DNA from: Cupriavidus sp. MP-37
GTDB lineage: Bacteria > Pseudomonadota > Gammaproteobacteria > Burkholderiales > Burkholderiaceae
Direction of reading: 5' to 3'
DNA length: 64,000 nt
NCBI RefSeq assembly: GCF_020618415.1
Contig: NZ_CP085344.1
Coordinates: 1,449,001 to 1,513,000 of the forward strand
Shown here in pieces: positions 45,449 to 56,869 of this stretch. Every line of letters starts with the position of its first letter. Within the stretch, counting starts at the first letter, position 1. The translations under genes and the position numbers were made by a program. The notes below the pieces were generated by a model. The model was not told the DNA's origin. It searched no databases and was given only the letters and a program-made list of their open reading frames with translations.

Positions 45449-46681
45449 GTGAGCCGTCGTCGCGTCGTCGTCACTGGGCTTGGCCTTGTGTCTCCGGTCG
45501 GAAACACGGTTGCCGAAGGCTGGGCCAACCTGGTAGCCGGCAAGTCCGGCATCGCCACCATCACCAAATTCGATCACTCCGCGCTGTCCGTGCACTTCGC
45601 CGGCGAGGTCAAGGGTTTCAATGCCGAGGACTACATCCCGGCCAAGGAAGCCCGCAATATGGATACGTTTATCCATTACGGCATCGCGGCCGGGACCCAG
45701 GCGCTGAAAGACAGCGGCCTGGAAGTGACCGAAGCCAATGCCGAGCGCATCGGCGTGCTGGTCGGCTCGGGCATCGGCGGCCTGCCGATGATCGAAGATA
45801 CCCATGCCGTGCTGAGCGAGCGCGGTCCGCGCCGGATCTCGCCGTTCTTCGTGCCCGGTTCGATCATCAACATGATCGCTGGCCACCTGTCGATCATTCA
45901 CGGCATCAAGGGCCCGAACCTGGCCGCCGTGACCGCGTGCACCACCGGCCTGCACAGCATTGGCCTGGCCGCGCGCCTGATCCAGGCCGGCGATGCCGAC
46001 GCCATGCTGGCGGGCGGTGCCGAATCGACCGTGTCGCCGCTGGGCATCGGCGGTTTCGCCGCCGCGCGCGCGCTGTCGACGCGCAACGACGACCCGGCAG
46101 CGGCTTCGCGTCCGTGGGACAAGGACCGTGACGGCTTCGTGCTGGGCGAGGGCGCGGGCGTGATGATGCTGGAAGAGTACGAGTCGGCCAAGGCGCGCGG
46201 CGCCCGCATCTATGCCGAGCTGATCGGCTTCGGCATGAGCGGCGACGCCTACCACATGACCGCGCCGAACATGGACGGCCCGCGCCGCTGCATGGTCAAT
46301 GCGCTCAAGGATGCCGGCATCAACACCGACCAGGTGCACTACCTGAACGCGCACGGCACCTCGACGCCGCTGGGCGACAAGAACGAGTCCGATGCGATCA
46401 AGGCTGCATTCGCCGACCAGGCCTACAAGATGGTGGTGAACTCGACCAAGTCGATGACCGGCCATCTGCTGGGTGGCGCCGGCGGCCTGGAATCGGTCTT
46501 CACCGTGCTGGCGCTGCACCACCAGGTCTCGCCGCCGACGATCAACCTCGACAACCAGGACCCCGAGTGCGACCTGGACTACGTGGCCAACACGGCGCGC
46601 GAGATGAAGATCGAGGTGGCGGTGAAGAACAACTTCGGTTTCGGCGGCACCAACGGCACGCTTGTTTTCCGCCGCGCCTGA
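45449..46681 (+). CDS. fabF: 3-oxoacyl-ACP synthase II
   Basis: A 410-residue KAS II elongating acyl-ACP. The active site is C164 in [11 protein letters not shown], with His residues in [11 protein letters not shown] and [12 protein letters not shown]. Start is GTG at 45449 ([12 protein letters not shown]). The end overlaps the possible start of the next gene, which suggests coupling. The 190-base gap after acpP holds no gene. Confidence 0.97.
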   Translation: MSRRRVVVTGLGLVSPVGNTVAEGWANLVAGKSGIATITKFDHSALSVHFAGEVKGFNAEDYIPAKEARNMDTFIHYGIAAGTQALKDSGLEVTEANAERIGVLVGSGIGGLPMIEDTHAVLSERGPRRISPFFVPGSIINMIAGHLSIIHGIKGPNLAAVTACTTGLHSIGLAARLIQAGDADAMLAGGAESTVSPLGIGGFAAARALSTRNDDPAAASRPWDKDRDGFVLGEGAGVMMLEEYESAKARGARIYAELIGFGMSGDAYHMTAPNMDGPRRCMVNALKDAGINTDQVHYLNAHGTSTPLGDKNESDAIKAAFADQAYKMVVNSTKSMTGHLLGGAGGLESVFTVLALHHQVSPPTINLDNQDPECDLDYVANTAREMKIEVAVKNNFGFGGTNGTLVFRRA

Positions 46682-47258
46682 TCCGTGGTTGAGGCGGGCC
46701 CTCACTGGGCTGCGCCATGGCAGGGTCCACCCGCCGGGGTGGGCCCTGTTCGTGTTTTGCGCCGGCGAATTGCTGGCGCTCGCGCTGCTGGCGCGGACGC
46801 TGGCCGATGCCATCGCCGGCAGCCAGGCCGGATTCCTGTGGTGGCACCTTGCCGCGGGCGTGGGCCTCGCAGTGGCCGCCGTGGCGACACTGCGCGCGTG
46901 GCCGGCATGGTGGCGCGGCTTGCGCTGGGTCTGTACGGCCGTGCAGGACGCCGACGCCGAAGGACCCCTGCGCATCTGGCTGGAAGCGCCCGGCGGTGCG
47001 CGGCGCGAGGCCGTCGTGCGGCAGTGCTGGCAGATCGGAGGCGCCACGGTGGTGTGCCTCGCCCCCGGTGACGCCACCATGCCCGGCGTCATTCTTCTCC
47101 CCTGGCAGGCGGCCGGCCCCGAGCTGGCGCGGTGGCTGCAACGGTCCGCGCGAGTTGCACTGCGGGTGCAACCTGATGCCCGGAAAGGGAACGATTTTGT
47201 TAGCTTGCGGTCACAGGATGCGCGTTGCTTCACCGGGCGGGCTGAGAATCGTAGGTAA
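46662..47258 (+). CDS. Membrane protein with YgfX-like architecture
   Basis: A protein of about 190-198 residues, unassigned. Two hydrophobic helices (about 28-54 and 58-80, each followed by Arg/Trp) precede a soluble domain of about 110 residues ending in [17 protein letters not shown] and SARVALRV. Two N-terminal helices and a small domain ending in a LLPxxL...RRLRV-like stretch recall YgfX/CptA. A YgfX-like gene near rpoE (and nadB) is also known in Pseudomonas by memory. The start is uncertain: TTG at 46662 overlaps the fabF end and TTG at 46689 is possible; neither has a good ribosome site. The rpoE promoter candidate lies inside its 3' end. Confidence 0.65.
   Translation: MFSAAPDPWLRRALTGLRHGRVHPPGWALFVFCAGELLALALLARTLADAIAGSQAGFLWWHLAAGVGLAVAAVATLRAWPAWWRGLRWVCTAVQDADAEGPLRIWLEAPGGARREAVVRQCWQIGGATVVCLAPGDATMPGVILLPWQAAGPELARWLQRSARVALRVQPDARKGNDFVSLRSQDARCFTGRAENRR
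47189..47215 (+). promoter_or_regulatory. Candidate sigma-E autoregulated promoter of rpoE
   Basis: GAACGA (47189-47194) and TCACA (47211-47215) are separated by 16 bases, close to the ECF sigma-E/AlgU pattern GAACTT-N16-TCTGA. It lies about 100 bases before the rpoE GTG and inside the preceding reading frame. Sigma-E genes are commonly autoregulated. Confidence 0.45.
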
Positions 47259-47314
47259 AATACAACGTTTGTCGTGACGACCAAACCAAGAGATACACTG
47301 CAGGTGAGCCATAC

Positions 47315-47914
47315 GTGAGCGAACGCGAAGCCGATCAGCTCCTAGTTGAACGCGTCCAGCAGGGCGACAAGCGGGCCTTTGAACTTCTGGTGACCAAATA
47401 CCATCGGAAGATCATTCGCCTGATTTCGCGCCTGGTCAGGGATCCCGCCGAAGTCGAGGATGTGGCGCAGGATGCCTTCATCAAGGCATACCGCGCCTTG
47501 CCCCAGTTCCGCGGCGAGTCGGCCTTCTACACGTGGCTGTACCGGATTGCCGTCAACACCGCCAAGAACTACCTGGCCACCCAGGGCCGCCGCCCGGAAG
47601 CGTCCAGCGATATCGATGCGGAAGAGGCTGAAACTTTTGCGGACGGTGAACAACTAAGGGATATCAATACGCCGGAGTCGATGCTCCACACGCGGCAAGT
47701 CGCCGAGACGGTGAACCGCGCGATGGAAGCACTTCCGGAAGAATTGCGGACCGCCATCACGCTGCGCGAGATCGAGGGCCTCAGCTACGAGGAAATCGCC
47801 GAAGCGATGGGATGCCCGATCGGCACGGTGCGCTCGCGGATCTTCCGGGCGCGCGAGGCGATTGCCGAAAGATTGCGCCCGCTGCTGGGAACGGCAGAGG
47901 GCAAGCGGTGGTAA
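47315..47914 (+). CDS. rpoE: RNA polymerase sigma factor RpoE (sigma-E/AlgU)
   Basis: A 199-residue ECF sigma factor for envelope stress. Region 2 is FELLVTKYHRKIIRLISRLV...VAQDAFIKAYRALPQFRG and region 4 is LPEELRTAITLREIEGLSYEEIAEAMGCPIGTVRSRIFRARE. The start is GTG at 47315. It is followed by its anti-sigma, RseB and DegP-like genes, the classic rpoE-mucABD order. Confidence 0.97.
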   Translation: MSEREADQLLVERVQQGDKRAFELLVTKYHRKIIRLISRLVRDPAEVEDVAQDAFIKAYRALPQFRGESAFYTWLYRIAVNTAKNYLATQGRRPEASSDIDAEEAETFADGEQLRDINTPESMLHTRQVAETVNRAMEALPEELRTAITLREIEGLSYEEIAEAMGCPIGTVRSRIFRAREAIAERLRPLLGTAEGKRW

Positions 47915-48034
47915 GTGGCGGTCCAGGTTGTAGAGAACAATGTCGTGCGGCCAGCGTTGCAGCCTATTCCTGCATCGATAAGCGACAGCAGTAACGGGAT
48001 TATCGGTGTTCAATGGAATGTCTTGGGGTGGGAA

Positions 48035-48664
48035 ATGGGTCAGGCTCATAAGCAGTCGGTTCATGTAGTGGAAGCAGCGGAGCAGATCTCCGTATTGATG
48101 GATGGCGAACTGGCGCCGCACGAAGTCGATGCCGTGCTGGATCTCGCCAAGAGCGAGGCCGGCCTTTCCGACTGGACCACATACCAGTTGATCGGCGACG
48201 CATTGCGTTCCGAAGACCTGACGCAGGCGGGTTCCACCGCCGCTTTCCTCTCGCGTTTCTCCGCGCGCCTGGAAGCCGAGCCGCACGTGCTGGTGCCGGC
48301 GGTGGCCCAGGCCGGTGCCCGCCATCGCCTGCTGGTCAGGCCGTCGTGGGTGCGCCGCGTGATGCCCGGCACCGCGATCGCCGCCGCCGTGGCCGCGGTC
48401 AGCTGGGTGGTGGTGCCGCAGATGCGCGGCCCGGCCACGGTCGGAACGCCTGACGCCGTGGTGGCGCGTGCCGAGCAGCCGGCCGCCGGCCAGGCCGCTG
48501 GCGTCGTCACGGTGGCCGCGGACACGCCGCAGATGATCCGCGACCCGCGCCTGGACGAATACCTGCGTGCGCATCGCACTTCAGTGGCAACGGATGCTTT
48601 CGTGCCGACCATGCGCACGGTTGCCAACGGTGCAAACTTCACTCAGGAAAATACGCAGGAATAA
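48035..48664 (+). CDS. rseA: Anti-sigma-E factor RseA (MucA)
   Basis: A 209-residue single-pass protein that holds sigma-E inactive. The N-terminal cytoplasmic domain (about 8-70; EQISVLMDGELAPHEVDAVLD, DWTTYQLIGDALRSEDL) is the sigma-binding RseA fold. A membrane helix (about 110-130; GTAIAAAVAAVSWVVVP) and a periplasmic Ala/Val-rich tail follow. The ATG at 48035 has GGTGGGA upstream; an earlier in-frame GTG at 47915 gives a non-conserved extension. Its stop overlaps the rseB ATG as TAATG. Confidence 0.93.
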   Translation: MGQAHKQSVHVVEAAEQISVLMDGELAPHEVDAVLDLAKSEAGLSDWTTYQLIGDALRSEDLTQAGSTAAFLSRFSARLEAEPHVLVPAVAQAGARHRLLVRPSWVRRVMPGTAIAAAVAAVSWVVVPQMRGPATVGTPDAVVARAEQPAAGQAAGVVTVAADTPQMIRDPRLDEYLRAHRTSVATDAFVPTMRTVANGANFTQENTQE

Positions 48665-49752
48665 TGCCGGACATGCATAAAGGAGGGTCGCCCGCCCATG
48701 TAGCGGGCGCGCAGAGAATTAGGGCCCTGCGTAGGTCCTTTTTTCTGGCCTTGTGTCTGAGCGCTGCAGCGGCCACCGCGCAGCCTTCGGACAATACGCT
48801 GAACCGACGCGACGCCACTGCCTGGCTCAACAAGATCCACAAAGCCGCACAGCGCGAGAACTATGTCGGCACGCTGATCTATCAGCGCGGCAGCGTCATG
48901 CACGCCTCGCGTATCCAGCATTACAGCGATCTCGTCAACAACGAATATGAACGGCTGGAAACCCTCGACGGCAAGCCGCGCGAAGTGCTGCGGCAGAACG
49001 ACGTGGTGCACAGCCTGATCCCCGAAGCCAAGCTGGTGGTGGTCGAGAAGCAGGAAGCCAAGGACCGCTTCCCGGCGCTGCTCGCCACCAACAAGAACGA
49101 TGTGCTGGACCTGTACGACATGCGCAAGATGCCCGCCGAGCGCGTGGCCGGCATGGAGTGCGAAGTCTTTGCGCTCGAGCCGCACGATGCGGCGCGCTAC
49201 GCGGTGCGCCTGTGGGCGGAGAAAAACTCCGGCCTGCTGATGCGTGCGCAGACCATTGGCGACGGCGGCAAGGTACTGGAGCAGGTGTCGTTCTCCCAGG
49301 TGCAGATCGGCGTGCCTTCGGAAAAGCAGCGCATCCTTGGCGCGATCAAGAATGCCGGCAACTGGAATCACTACGAGGTGACCTACCAGCCCACCAACAT
49401 CGCCGACGAGGGTTGGACGATCGCGGTGCCGCTCAAGGGCTTCCAGAAGATCCGCGAGGTGCGCCGCCCGCTCGGCGAGCTGCGCGCCCCAGCCCCCGGC
49501 AATGCCCGCGGGCAGGTGTTCGAAGTGCTGCAGGTGGTCTACAGCGACGGGCTGACCGGCCTGTCGGTCTTCATTGAGCCGGTTTCCGAGCAGCGTGCGC
49601 GCCGCGAAGGCGTGGCCGCGCTCGGCGCGACCCAGGTCGTGGTGCGCCGGGTTGCCGATTTCTGGATCACCGTGGTGGGCGAGGTGCCGGCGAGCACCGT
49701 GCGCCAGTTTGCGACGGCCGTAGAGTACCGTCCGCCCAAGACGGTACACTGA
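48664..49752 (+). CDS. rseB: Sigma-E regulatory protein RseB (MucB)
   Basis: A 362-residue periplasmic protein that shields RseA from proteolysis and senses envelope lipids or lipoproteins. A signal peptide with a hydrophobic core at about 25-40 precedes an outer-membrane-lipoprotein-like domain (WLNKIHKAAQRENYVGTLIYQRG, RILGAIKNAGNWNHYEVTY) and a C-terminal domain rich in YSDGLTGLSVFIEPV. The start overlaps the rseA stop. Confidence 0.94.
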   Translation: MPDMHKGGSPAHVAGAQRIRALRRSFFLALCLSAAAATAQPSDNTLNRRDATAWLNKIHKAAQRENYVGTLIYQRGSVMHASRIQHYSDLVNNEYERLETLDGKPREVLRQNDVVHSLIPEAKLVVVEKQEAKDRFPALLATNKNDVLDLYDMRKMPAERVAGMECEVFALEPHDAARYAVRLWAEKNSGLLMRAQTIGDGGKVLEQVSFSQVQIGVPSEKQRILGAIKNAGNWNHYEVTYQPTNIADEGWTIAVPLKGFQKIREVRRPLGELRAPAPGNARGQVFEVLQVVYSDGLTGLSVFIEPVSEQRARREGVAALGATQVVVRRVADFWITVVGEVPASTVRQFATAVEYRPPKTVH

Positions 49753-49881
49753 GCGTGAGCAGGTGCGGCCGGCGCCCGGATTTCCTCCGGGGCCGGTTCC
49801 ATGAAACCTGCGCAGGGGTCCCCGCCACGGGATCACATCCAGTCGGTTTTTCTTCTTTTCGCTGAATCCCGGGAGTTGTCG

Positions 49882-51369
49882 ATGATGTTCAGATCTCCAG
49901 CCCTGGCGCGGGCCGTGGTCATGGCTGCCATGATGCTGCTCGGCCCGACCGTTGCCGAAGTCAGCCACGCGCAGGCCGCTGCCTCCAATTACAACCTGCC
50001 CGACTTCACTGACCTGGTGGAGAAGGCCAGCCCGGCCGTGGTCAATATCCGCACCACCGAACTGGTGCGCCAGCGCGGCGTGCCGGGCGGCGACGACGAG
50101 ATGGCCGAGTTCTTCCGCCGCTTCTTCGGCGTGCCGATGCCCGGCGCCCCGGCGCCCGGCACCCCGCCGCGCCGCGGCCAGCCGCCGCAGCAGGAAGAGC
50201 AGAGCCGCGGCGTGGGTTCGGGCTTCATCATCAGCCAGGATGGCTATGTGATGACCAACGCGCACGTGGTGGCCGACGCCGAAACCATCTACGTGACGCT
50301 GCCGGACAAGCGCGAATTCAAGGCCAAGCTGATCGGCTCCGACAAGCGCACCGACGTGGCGCTGCTCAAGGTCGAGGCCAGCGGGCTGCCGCGCCTGCCG
50401 CTGGGCGATTCCAACAAGGTCCGCGCCGGCGAGTGGGTGCTGGCGATCGGCTCGCCGTTCGGGCTGGACAACAGCGTGACCGCCGGCATCGTCTCGGCCA
50501 AGGGCCGCGACACCGGCGACTACCTGCCGTTCATCCAGACCGACGTGGCGGTCAATCCCGGCAACTCCGGCGGGCCGCTGATCAACCTGCGCGGCGAAGT
50601 GATCGGCATCAACTCGCAGATCTACAGCCGCAGCGGCGGCTACATGGGGATTTCGTTCGCGATCCCGATCGACGAAGCCATGCGCGTGTCGGAGCAGCTC
50701 AAGTCTTCCGGGCGCGTGACGCGCGGCCGCATTGCCGTGGCGATCGGCGACGTCACCAAGGAAGTTGCCGATTCGCTGGGCCTGGGCCGTGCGCGCGGCG
50801 CGCTGGTCGGCAGCGTCGAGCCGGGCGGCCCTGCCGAGAAGGCCGGCATCGAGGCGGGCGATATCATCCTGAAGTTCAACGGCCGCGATATCGAGCGGGC
50901 CTCGGACCTGCCGCGCATGGTCGGCGAGACCAAGCCCGGCACGCGCGTGCCGCTGCAGCTGTGGCGCAAGGGCGCGACCCGCGAGGTCAGCATCACCGTG
51001 ACCGAGCTCGAGCCTGACGGCAAGGCCCGCGCCCGCAGCGGGGCGACGCCGAAGGACGACAGCGCGCCGCAGGCTGGCAAGCCCAACGCGCTGGGCCTGG
51101 TGGTCAGCGACCTGCCCGAGGCACGCCTGAAAGAGCTCAAGCTCAAGTCCGGCGTCGAGGTCGAAGTGGCCGACGGTCCGGCCTTGCGTGCCGGCATCCG
51201 TCCGGGCGACATCATCCTGCGCCTGGGCGACACCGACGTGACCAACGCGCGCCAGTTCAACGAACTGGTGCGCGGCCTGGACAAGAGCCGGATCGCCGCG
51301 GTGTTCGTGCGGCGCGGCGATGCCACCCAGGTGCTGACGCTGCGACCCGGCGCCGCTTCGGCGCGCTGA
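49882..51369 (+). CDS. mucD: DegP/MucD periplasmic serine protease
   Basis: A 495-residue HtrA-family protease and chaperone that removes misfolded envelope proteins. A signal peptide (about 1-35) precedes the protease domain with the triad H128 (NAHVV), D158 (TDVALLK) and S229 (GNSGGPL). Two PDZ domains follow (about 285-380 and 405-490). The ATG at 49882 has GGGAG six bases upstream; an upstream frame extension is unlikely. As the last gene of the rpoE module it matches mucD. Confidence 0.95.
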   Translation: MMFRSPALARAVVMAAMMLLGPTVAEVSHAQAAASNYNLPDFTDLVEKASPAVVNIRTTELVRQRGVPGGDDEMAEFFRRFFGVPMPGAPAPGTPPRRGQPPQQEEQSRGVGSGFIISQDGYVMTNAHVVADAETIYVTLPDKREFKAKLIGSDKRTDVALLKVEASGLPRLPLGDSNKVRAGEWVLAIGSPFGLDNSVTAGIVSAKGRDTGDYLPFIQTDVAVNPGNSGGPLINLRGEVIGINSQIYSRSGGYMGISFAIPIDEAMRVSEQLKSSGRVTRGRIAVAIGDVTKEVADSLGLGRARGALVGSVEPGGPAEKAGIEAGDIILKFNGRDIERASDLPRMVGETKPGTRVPLQLWRKGATREVSITVTELEPDGKARARSGATPKDDSAPQAGKPNALGLVVSDLPEARLKELKLKSGVEVEVADGPALRAGIRPGDIILRLGDTDVTNARQFNELVRGLDKSRIAAVFVRRGDATQVLTLRPGAASAR

Positions 51370-51375
51370 CCTGCC

Positions 51376-51681
51376 ATGGCCGCCACGCCCGCGCTGACGC
51401 TGTACGGCCGGGCGTACTGCCATCTTTGCGAAGACATGAAAGTCGCGCTGGAGCCGCTCCTGCGCGATTTTTGTTTTACCCTGCATGAGGTCGATGTCGA
51501 CGCCGACCCCGCGCTGGAGGCGCGCTTTGGCGAGCTGGTGCCAGTGCTGATGCCCGGCACGCCGGCGGACTTGCCGGCAGACGCGTCGGCGCATGCCGCG
51601 CCCCTTTGTCACTATTTCCTCGACGCAGCGGCGACGAGGGTATGGCTTGCCGCACATGGCGCGGCGCGCACCGCCCGCTGA
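51376..51681 (+). CDS. Glutaredoxin-like thiol protein
   Basis: A 101-residue thioredoxin-fold protein with the redox motif CHLC near residue 14 (LYGRAYCHLCEDMK), typical of the small glutaredoxin-like group often encoded beside mucD and lepA in Burkholderiales. The second half is Ala/Pro-rich and poorly conserved. It starts 6 bases after mucD. Confidence 0.85.
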   Translation: MAATPALTLYGRAYCHLCEDMKVALEPLLRDFCFTLHEVDVDADPALEARFGELVPVLMPGTPADLPADASAHAAPLCHYFLDAAATRVWLAAHGAARTAR

Positions 51682-51877
51682 ACGCCGCCGGCATCCGCGC
51701 CACGCCCCCAGATGACGACCCGGAAGTCATTGAAAATCCGGTAAAATTGCGGATTGGCGCAAAAATTGCACCCCCGAACCCGCGGTACGCCCGCGCACGC
51801 CCTGCGGCGCGCGGCGCCGGGCCGCTTCACTGCTTGTTGCCGCCCGGGCTTTCAGCCGGCGCTTCCCTGAACACTAG

Positions 51878-53671
<1,794 letters not shown>

Positions 53672-53769
53672 TTGCCGCGGGCAGGGCAGTGGCAGGGCCA
53701 CGCCCGGCAGCCTTGCCGGCGTGGTGACAGAACAGGCTGTACCAGGATTTCCAAGAACCAGAAGCCGTC

Positions 53770-54669
53770 ATGAATTTTGCACTGATCCTTTTTGTGCTGG
53801 TGGTGATTACGGGCGTGGCATGGGTGGCCGACAAGCTCGTGTTCGAGCGGCAACGCCGCTCTTCGGCGCGGCTTGCGCTGGCCGAGTTCGATTCGCAACA
53901 GGGCCGCCTGCAGGGCAGCTTCGGCACGGCGGATGCCGACGCCACGCGCAAGCGCCTGGCCGAGGAAAAACTGCGCCAGCCGTGGTGGCTGGAATATTCG
54001 GCCAGTTTCTTCCCGGTGATCCTGGCGGTGTTCGTGCTGCGCTCGTTCGTGGTCGAGCCGTTCAAGATCCCGTCCGGCTCGATGATCCCGACGCTGCTGA
54101 TCGGCGATTTCATCCTCGTCAACAAGTACGAGTACGGCATCCGCTTGCCGGTGGTGAACAAGAAGATCATGGACATGGGCGAGCCGCAGCGCGGCGACGT
54201 GATGGTGTTCCGCTACCCCAAGGACCCGTCGCTCGACTACATCAAGCGCGTGATCGGCGTGCCGGGCGATGTGGTGCAATACGCCAACAAGCGCCTGACC
54301 ATCAACGGCAAGCCCGCGGAATACACCGCGCTGCCTGACTTCCTGGACGAGGAGCGCCTGGCGTATTCCAGGCATTTCCGCGAAAAGCTCCCGGGCGGCG
54401 TCGATCATGGCATCCTGAACGACGCCGACCGGCCGGCCTTTATCGCGGGCGCGGATCCGGATTTTCCGTACCGGGACAACTGCACCTACAATCAACAGGG
54501 TGTGACGTGCAAGGTACCTGCAGGTCATTATTTCGTCATGGGAGACAACCGCGACAACAGCCTGGATTCCCGCTACTGGGGTTTCGTGCCGGACCAGAAC
54601 ATCGTCGGCAAGGCCTTCGTGATCTGGATGAACCTGGGCAATTTCGGACGCGTGGGATCGTTCAAGTAA
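53770..54669 (+). CDS. lepB: Signal peptidase I
   Basis: A 299-residue inner-membrane serine protease removing signal peptides. An N-terminal helix (about 3-20) and a second (about 82-98) precede the catalytic domain. The nucleophile is S104 in PSGSMIPTLLIGDF and the general base K159 in YIKRVIGVPGD. MGDNRDNSLDSRYWGFVP is the last conserved box. It lies in the usual lepA-lepB-rnc-era order. Confidence 0.96.
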   Translation: MNFALILFVLVVITGVAWVADKLVFERQRRSSARLALAEFDSQQGRLQGSFGTADADATRKRLAEEKLRQPWWLEYSASFFPVILAVFVLRSFVVEPFKIPSGSMIPTLLIGDFILVNKYEYGIRLPVVNKKIMDMGEPQRGDVMVFRYPKDPSLDYIKRVIGVPGDVVQYANKRLTINGKPAEYTALPDFLDEERLAYSRHFREKLPGGVDHGILNDADRPAFIAGADPDFPYRDNCTYNQQGVTCKVPAGHYFVMGDNRDNSLDSRYWGFVPDQNIVGKAFVIWMNLGNFGRVGSFK

Positions 54670-54715
54670 GCATCTCCGCGGCGCAAGAACACTCAACAGA
54701 ACGAGGGCAGGCGCG

Positions 54716-55111
54716 ATGGGTCGATTTGGGAAGGTGGGGGCAGCAAACCATCCGGCATGGCGCCGGGCGGGCGCCGGCGGGTTTTCCGTGTGGACGCTGC
54801 TGGTGGTCGTGGTGTTCGTGGTCGGCGTGGCCTTGCCGGCCCTGCGCGCGATCCCGAGCCTGGTGGAATATTTTTCGGTCAAGCGCGCCGCCGGCTATGC
54901 CAAGCAGCGCGCGGCCAATAAACGTGAAGTGGTCGAATTCTTCGAGAAGCAGGCCGCCATCGACCGGATTACCGCGGTCAAGGGCGAAGACCTGCTGATC
55001 CGGGAAGACGATAACGGCACCATCCAGTCGGTCGATTTCTCGTACCGCACCGAGGTGCCTGTCTACGGACCCCTGAGCCTGTTGATTACCTATTCAGGAA
55101 CGCAGCACTGA
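54716..55111 (+). CDS. DUF4845 membrane protein
   Basis: A 131-residue protein with one membrane helix (about 25-45; [19 protein letters not shown]) and a small periplasmic domain ([28 protein letters not shown]). This family commonly lies between lepB and rnc in proteobacteria; its function is unknown. The next gene, rnc, starts two bases after its stop, so the two are likely coupled. Confidence 0.88.
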   Translation: MGRFGKVGAANHPAWRRAGAGGFSVWTLLVVVVFVVGVALPALRAIPSLVEYFSVKRAAGYAKQRAANKREVVEFFEKQAAIDRITAVKGEDLLIREDDNGTIQSVDFSYRTEVPVYGPLSLLITYSGTQH

Positions 55112-55112
55112 T

Positions 55113-55883
55113 ATGAACCTCGACGCCTTGCAGCAACGACTCGGCTACCGATTCAGCAAGCCCGAATTGCTGCAACAGGCGCTGACGCACCGCAGTCACA
55201 GCGCCCAGCACAACGAACGCCTGGAATTCCTCGGCGACTCGGTGCTCAATTGCGCCGTGGCCGACATGCTCTATGGCATGTTCGGCAAGCTCGACGAGGG
55301 CGACCTGTCGCGGGTGCGGGCCAACCTGGTCAAGCAGCAGGCGCTCTACGAAATCGCCCAGATGCTGCAGTTGTCCGAGACCCTGCGCCTGGGCGAGGGC
55401 GAACTGAAGAGCGGCGGCTTTCGGCGCCCCTCGATCCTGGCCGATGCGCTCGAAGCCATCGTCGGCGCGGTGTTTCTCGACGCCGGCTTCGATGCCGCGC
55501 GCGCGCTGATCCGCAAGCTCTATATCCCGATCCTGGAGCAGGTCGATCCGCGCACGCTGGGCAAGGACGCCAAGACGCTGCTGCAGGAATACCTGCAGGG
55601 CCACAAGATTGCCCTGCCGCAATATAACGTAATCGCCACACACGGCGCCGCGCACAGCCAGCAGTTTGAAGTCGAGTGCACCGTGCCTAAACTGGAAGTC
55701 CGGGTGTTCGGCACCGGCGCGTCGCGGCGCGCCGCCGAGCAGGCGGCCGCCAAGCTGGCGCTGGACGAAGTCCAGAAGCTGGTGCCGCAGCTGCTCAAGC
55801 GCAGCCGCGCCGAGCGTACCGGCAAGACCCGCAAGCAACCCCAGCCGCAGGACCCGCAGCTGTCTCTCAGGTTGAAGGAATGA
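55113..55883 (+). CDS. rnc: Ribonuclease III
   Basis: A 256-residue double-strand-specific RNase for rRNA and mRNA processing. The signature [13 protein letters not shown] is at residues 31-43 and a second catalytic stretch is [18 protein letters not shown] dsRNA-binding domain covers about 155-222. A basic, Pro/Gln-rich tail extends the protein somewhat over E. coli Rnc (226). Its end overlaps the era start by four bases. Confidence 0.96.
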   Translation: MNLDALQQRLGYRFSKPELLQQALTHRSHSAQHNERLEFLGDSVLNCAVADMLYGMFGKLDEGDLSRVRANLVKQQALYEIAQMLQLSETLRLGEGELKSGGFRRPSILADALEAIVGAVFLDAGFDAARALIRKLYIPILEQVDPRTLGKDAKTLLQEYLQGHKIALPQYNVIATHGAAHSQQFEVECTVPKLEVRVFGTGASRRAAEQAAAKLALDEVQKLVPQLLKRSRAERTGKTRKQPQPQDPQLSLRLKE

Positions 55884-56815
55884 CCGAATCTAACCATCCG
55901 CAGCAAGACGCGGCGGATACCCCGGCCGCGGCATTCCGCTGCGGCACCGTGGCCATCGTCGGCCGTCCCAACGTGGGCAAGTCCACGCTGATGAACGCGC
56001 TGGTCGGCCAGAAGATCAGCATCACCTCGCGCAAGGCACAGACCACGCGGCATCGCATCGTCGGCATCCAGACCACGGATGACGCGCAGTATGTGTTCGT
56101 CGACACGCCGGGCTTCCAGACCCGCCACGCCAGCGCGCTGAACCGCTCGCTGAACCGCGCGGTGACCTCGACGCTGTCGTCGGTGGACCTGGTGCTGTTC
56201 GTGGTCGAGGCCGGCTACTACGGCGCCGACGACGAGAAGGTGCTGTCGCTGCTGCCGAAGAACACGCCGGTGCTGCTGGTGGCCAACAAGCTCGACCGCA
56301 TCGGCGAGAACCGCTCGGAAGTGATGATGCCCTTCCTGGAAAAGATGGGGCAGCTGTTCCCGTTCCGCGAAGTGGTGCCGATGTCGGCCAAGACCCGCGA
56401 CCATATCGCGCGGCTGTTCGACATCATCCGCCCCTACCTGCCGGAAGGCGAGCCGATGTACGACGCCGACGCCATGACCGACCGCAGCGAGCGCTTCCTG
56501 GCGTCGGAAATCATCCGCGAGAAGGTGTTCCGCTGGACCGGCGACGAGCTGCCGTACACCAGCACCGTGATCATCGACAAGTTCGAGACCGAAGGCCGCC
56601 TGCGCCGCGTCTTTGCCACCATCCTGGTCGAGCGCGATGCGCACAAGGCCATGATCATCGGCAACAAGGGCAGCAAGCTCAAGCAGATCTCCACCGAGGC
56701 GCGCCTGGACATGGAAAAGCTGTTCGACGGCAAGGTCTATCTGGAAATGTGGATCAAGGTGAAGAGCGGCTGGGCCGACAACGAAGCCGGCCTGCGGGCG
56801 TACGGCTACGAGTGA
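55880..56815 (+). CDS. era: GTPase Era
   Basis: A 311-residue GTPase that binds 16S rRNA and aids 30S maturation. G1 is [17 protein letters not shown]3 is DTPGFQ and G4 is ANKLDR. The KH RNA-binding domain is in the last third ([17 protein letters not shown]). It overlaps rnc by four bases (ATGA). Confidence 0.96.
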   Translation: MTESNHPQQDAADTPAAAFRCGTVAIVGRPNVGKSTLMNALVGQKISITSRKAQTTRHRIVGIQTTDDAQYVFVDTPGFQTRHASALNRSLNRAVTSTLSSVDLVLFVVEAGYYGADDEKVLSLLPKNTPVLLVANKLDRIGENRSEVMMPFLEKMGQLFPFREVVPMSAKTRDHIARLFDIIRPYLPEGEPMYDADAMTDRSERFLASEIIREKVFRWTGDELPYTSTVIIDKFETEGRLRRVFATILVERDAHKAMIIGNKGSKLKQISTEARLDMEKLFDGKVYLEMWIKVKSGWADNEAGLRAYGYE

Positions 56816-56869
56816 GCCCGGCAACGATCCCCACGCCCCAGCTGACAGCGAGCCCCCAGCGAGCGCCCC

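Noticed and set aside
48001..48034. Earlier start for rseA (GTG at 47915)
   Set aside because: The extra 40 residues do not resemble the RseA N-terminus, while ATG 48035 has a ribosome site and begins the conserved domain.
48643..51657. A 1004-codon minus-strand open frame opposite rseB-mucD
   Set aside because: It mirrors the plus-strand codon bias and spans the RseB and MucD genes, whose families are clear. No start signal or motif.
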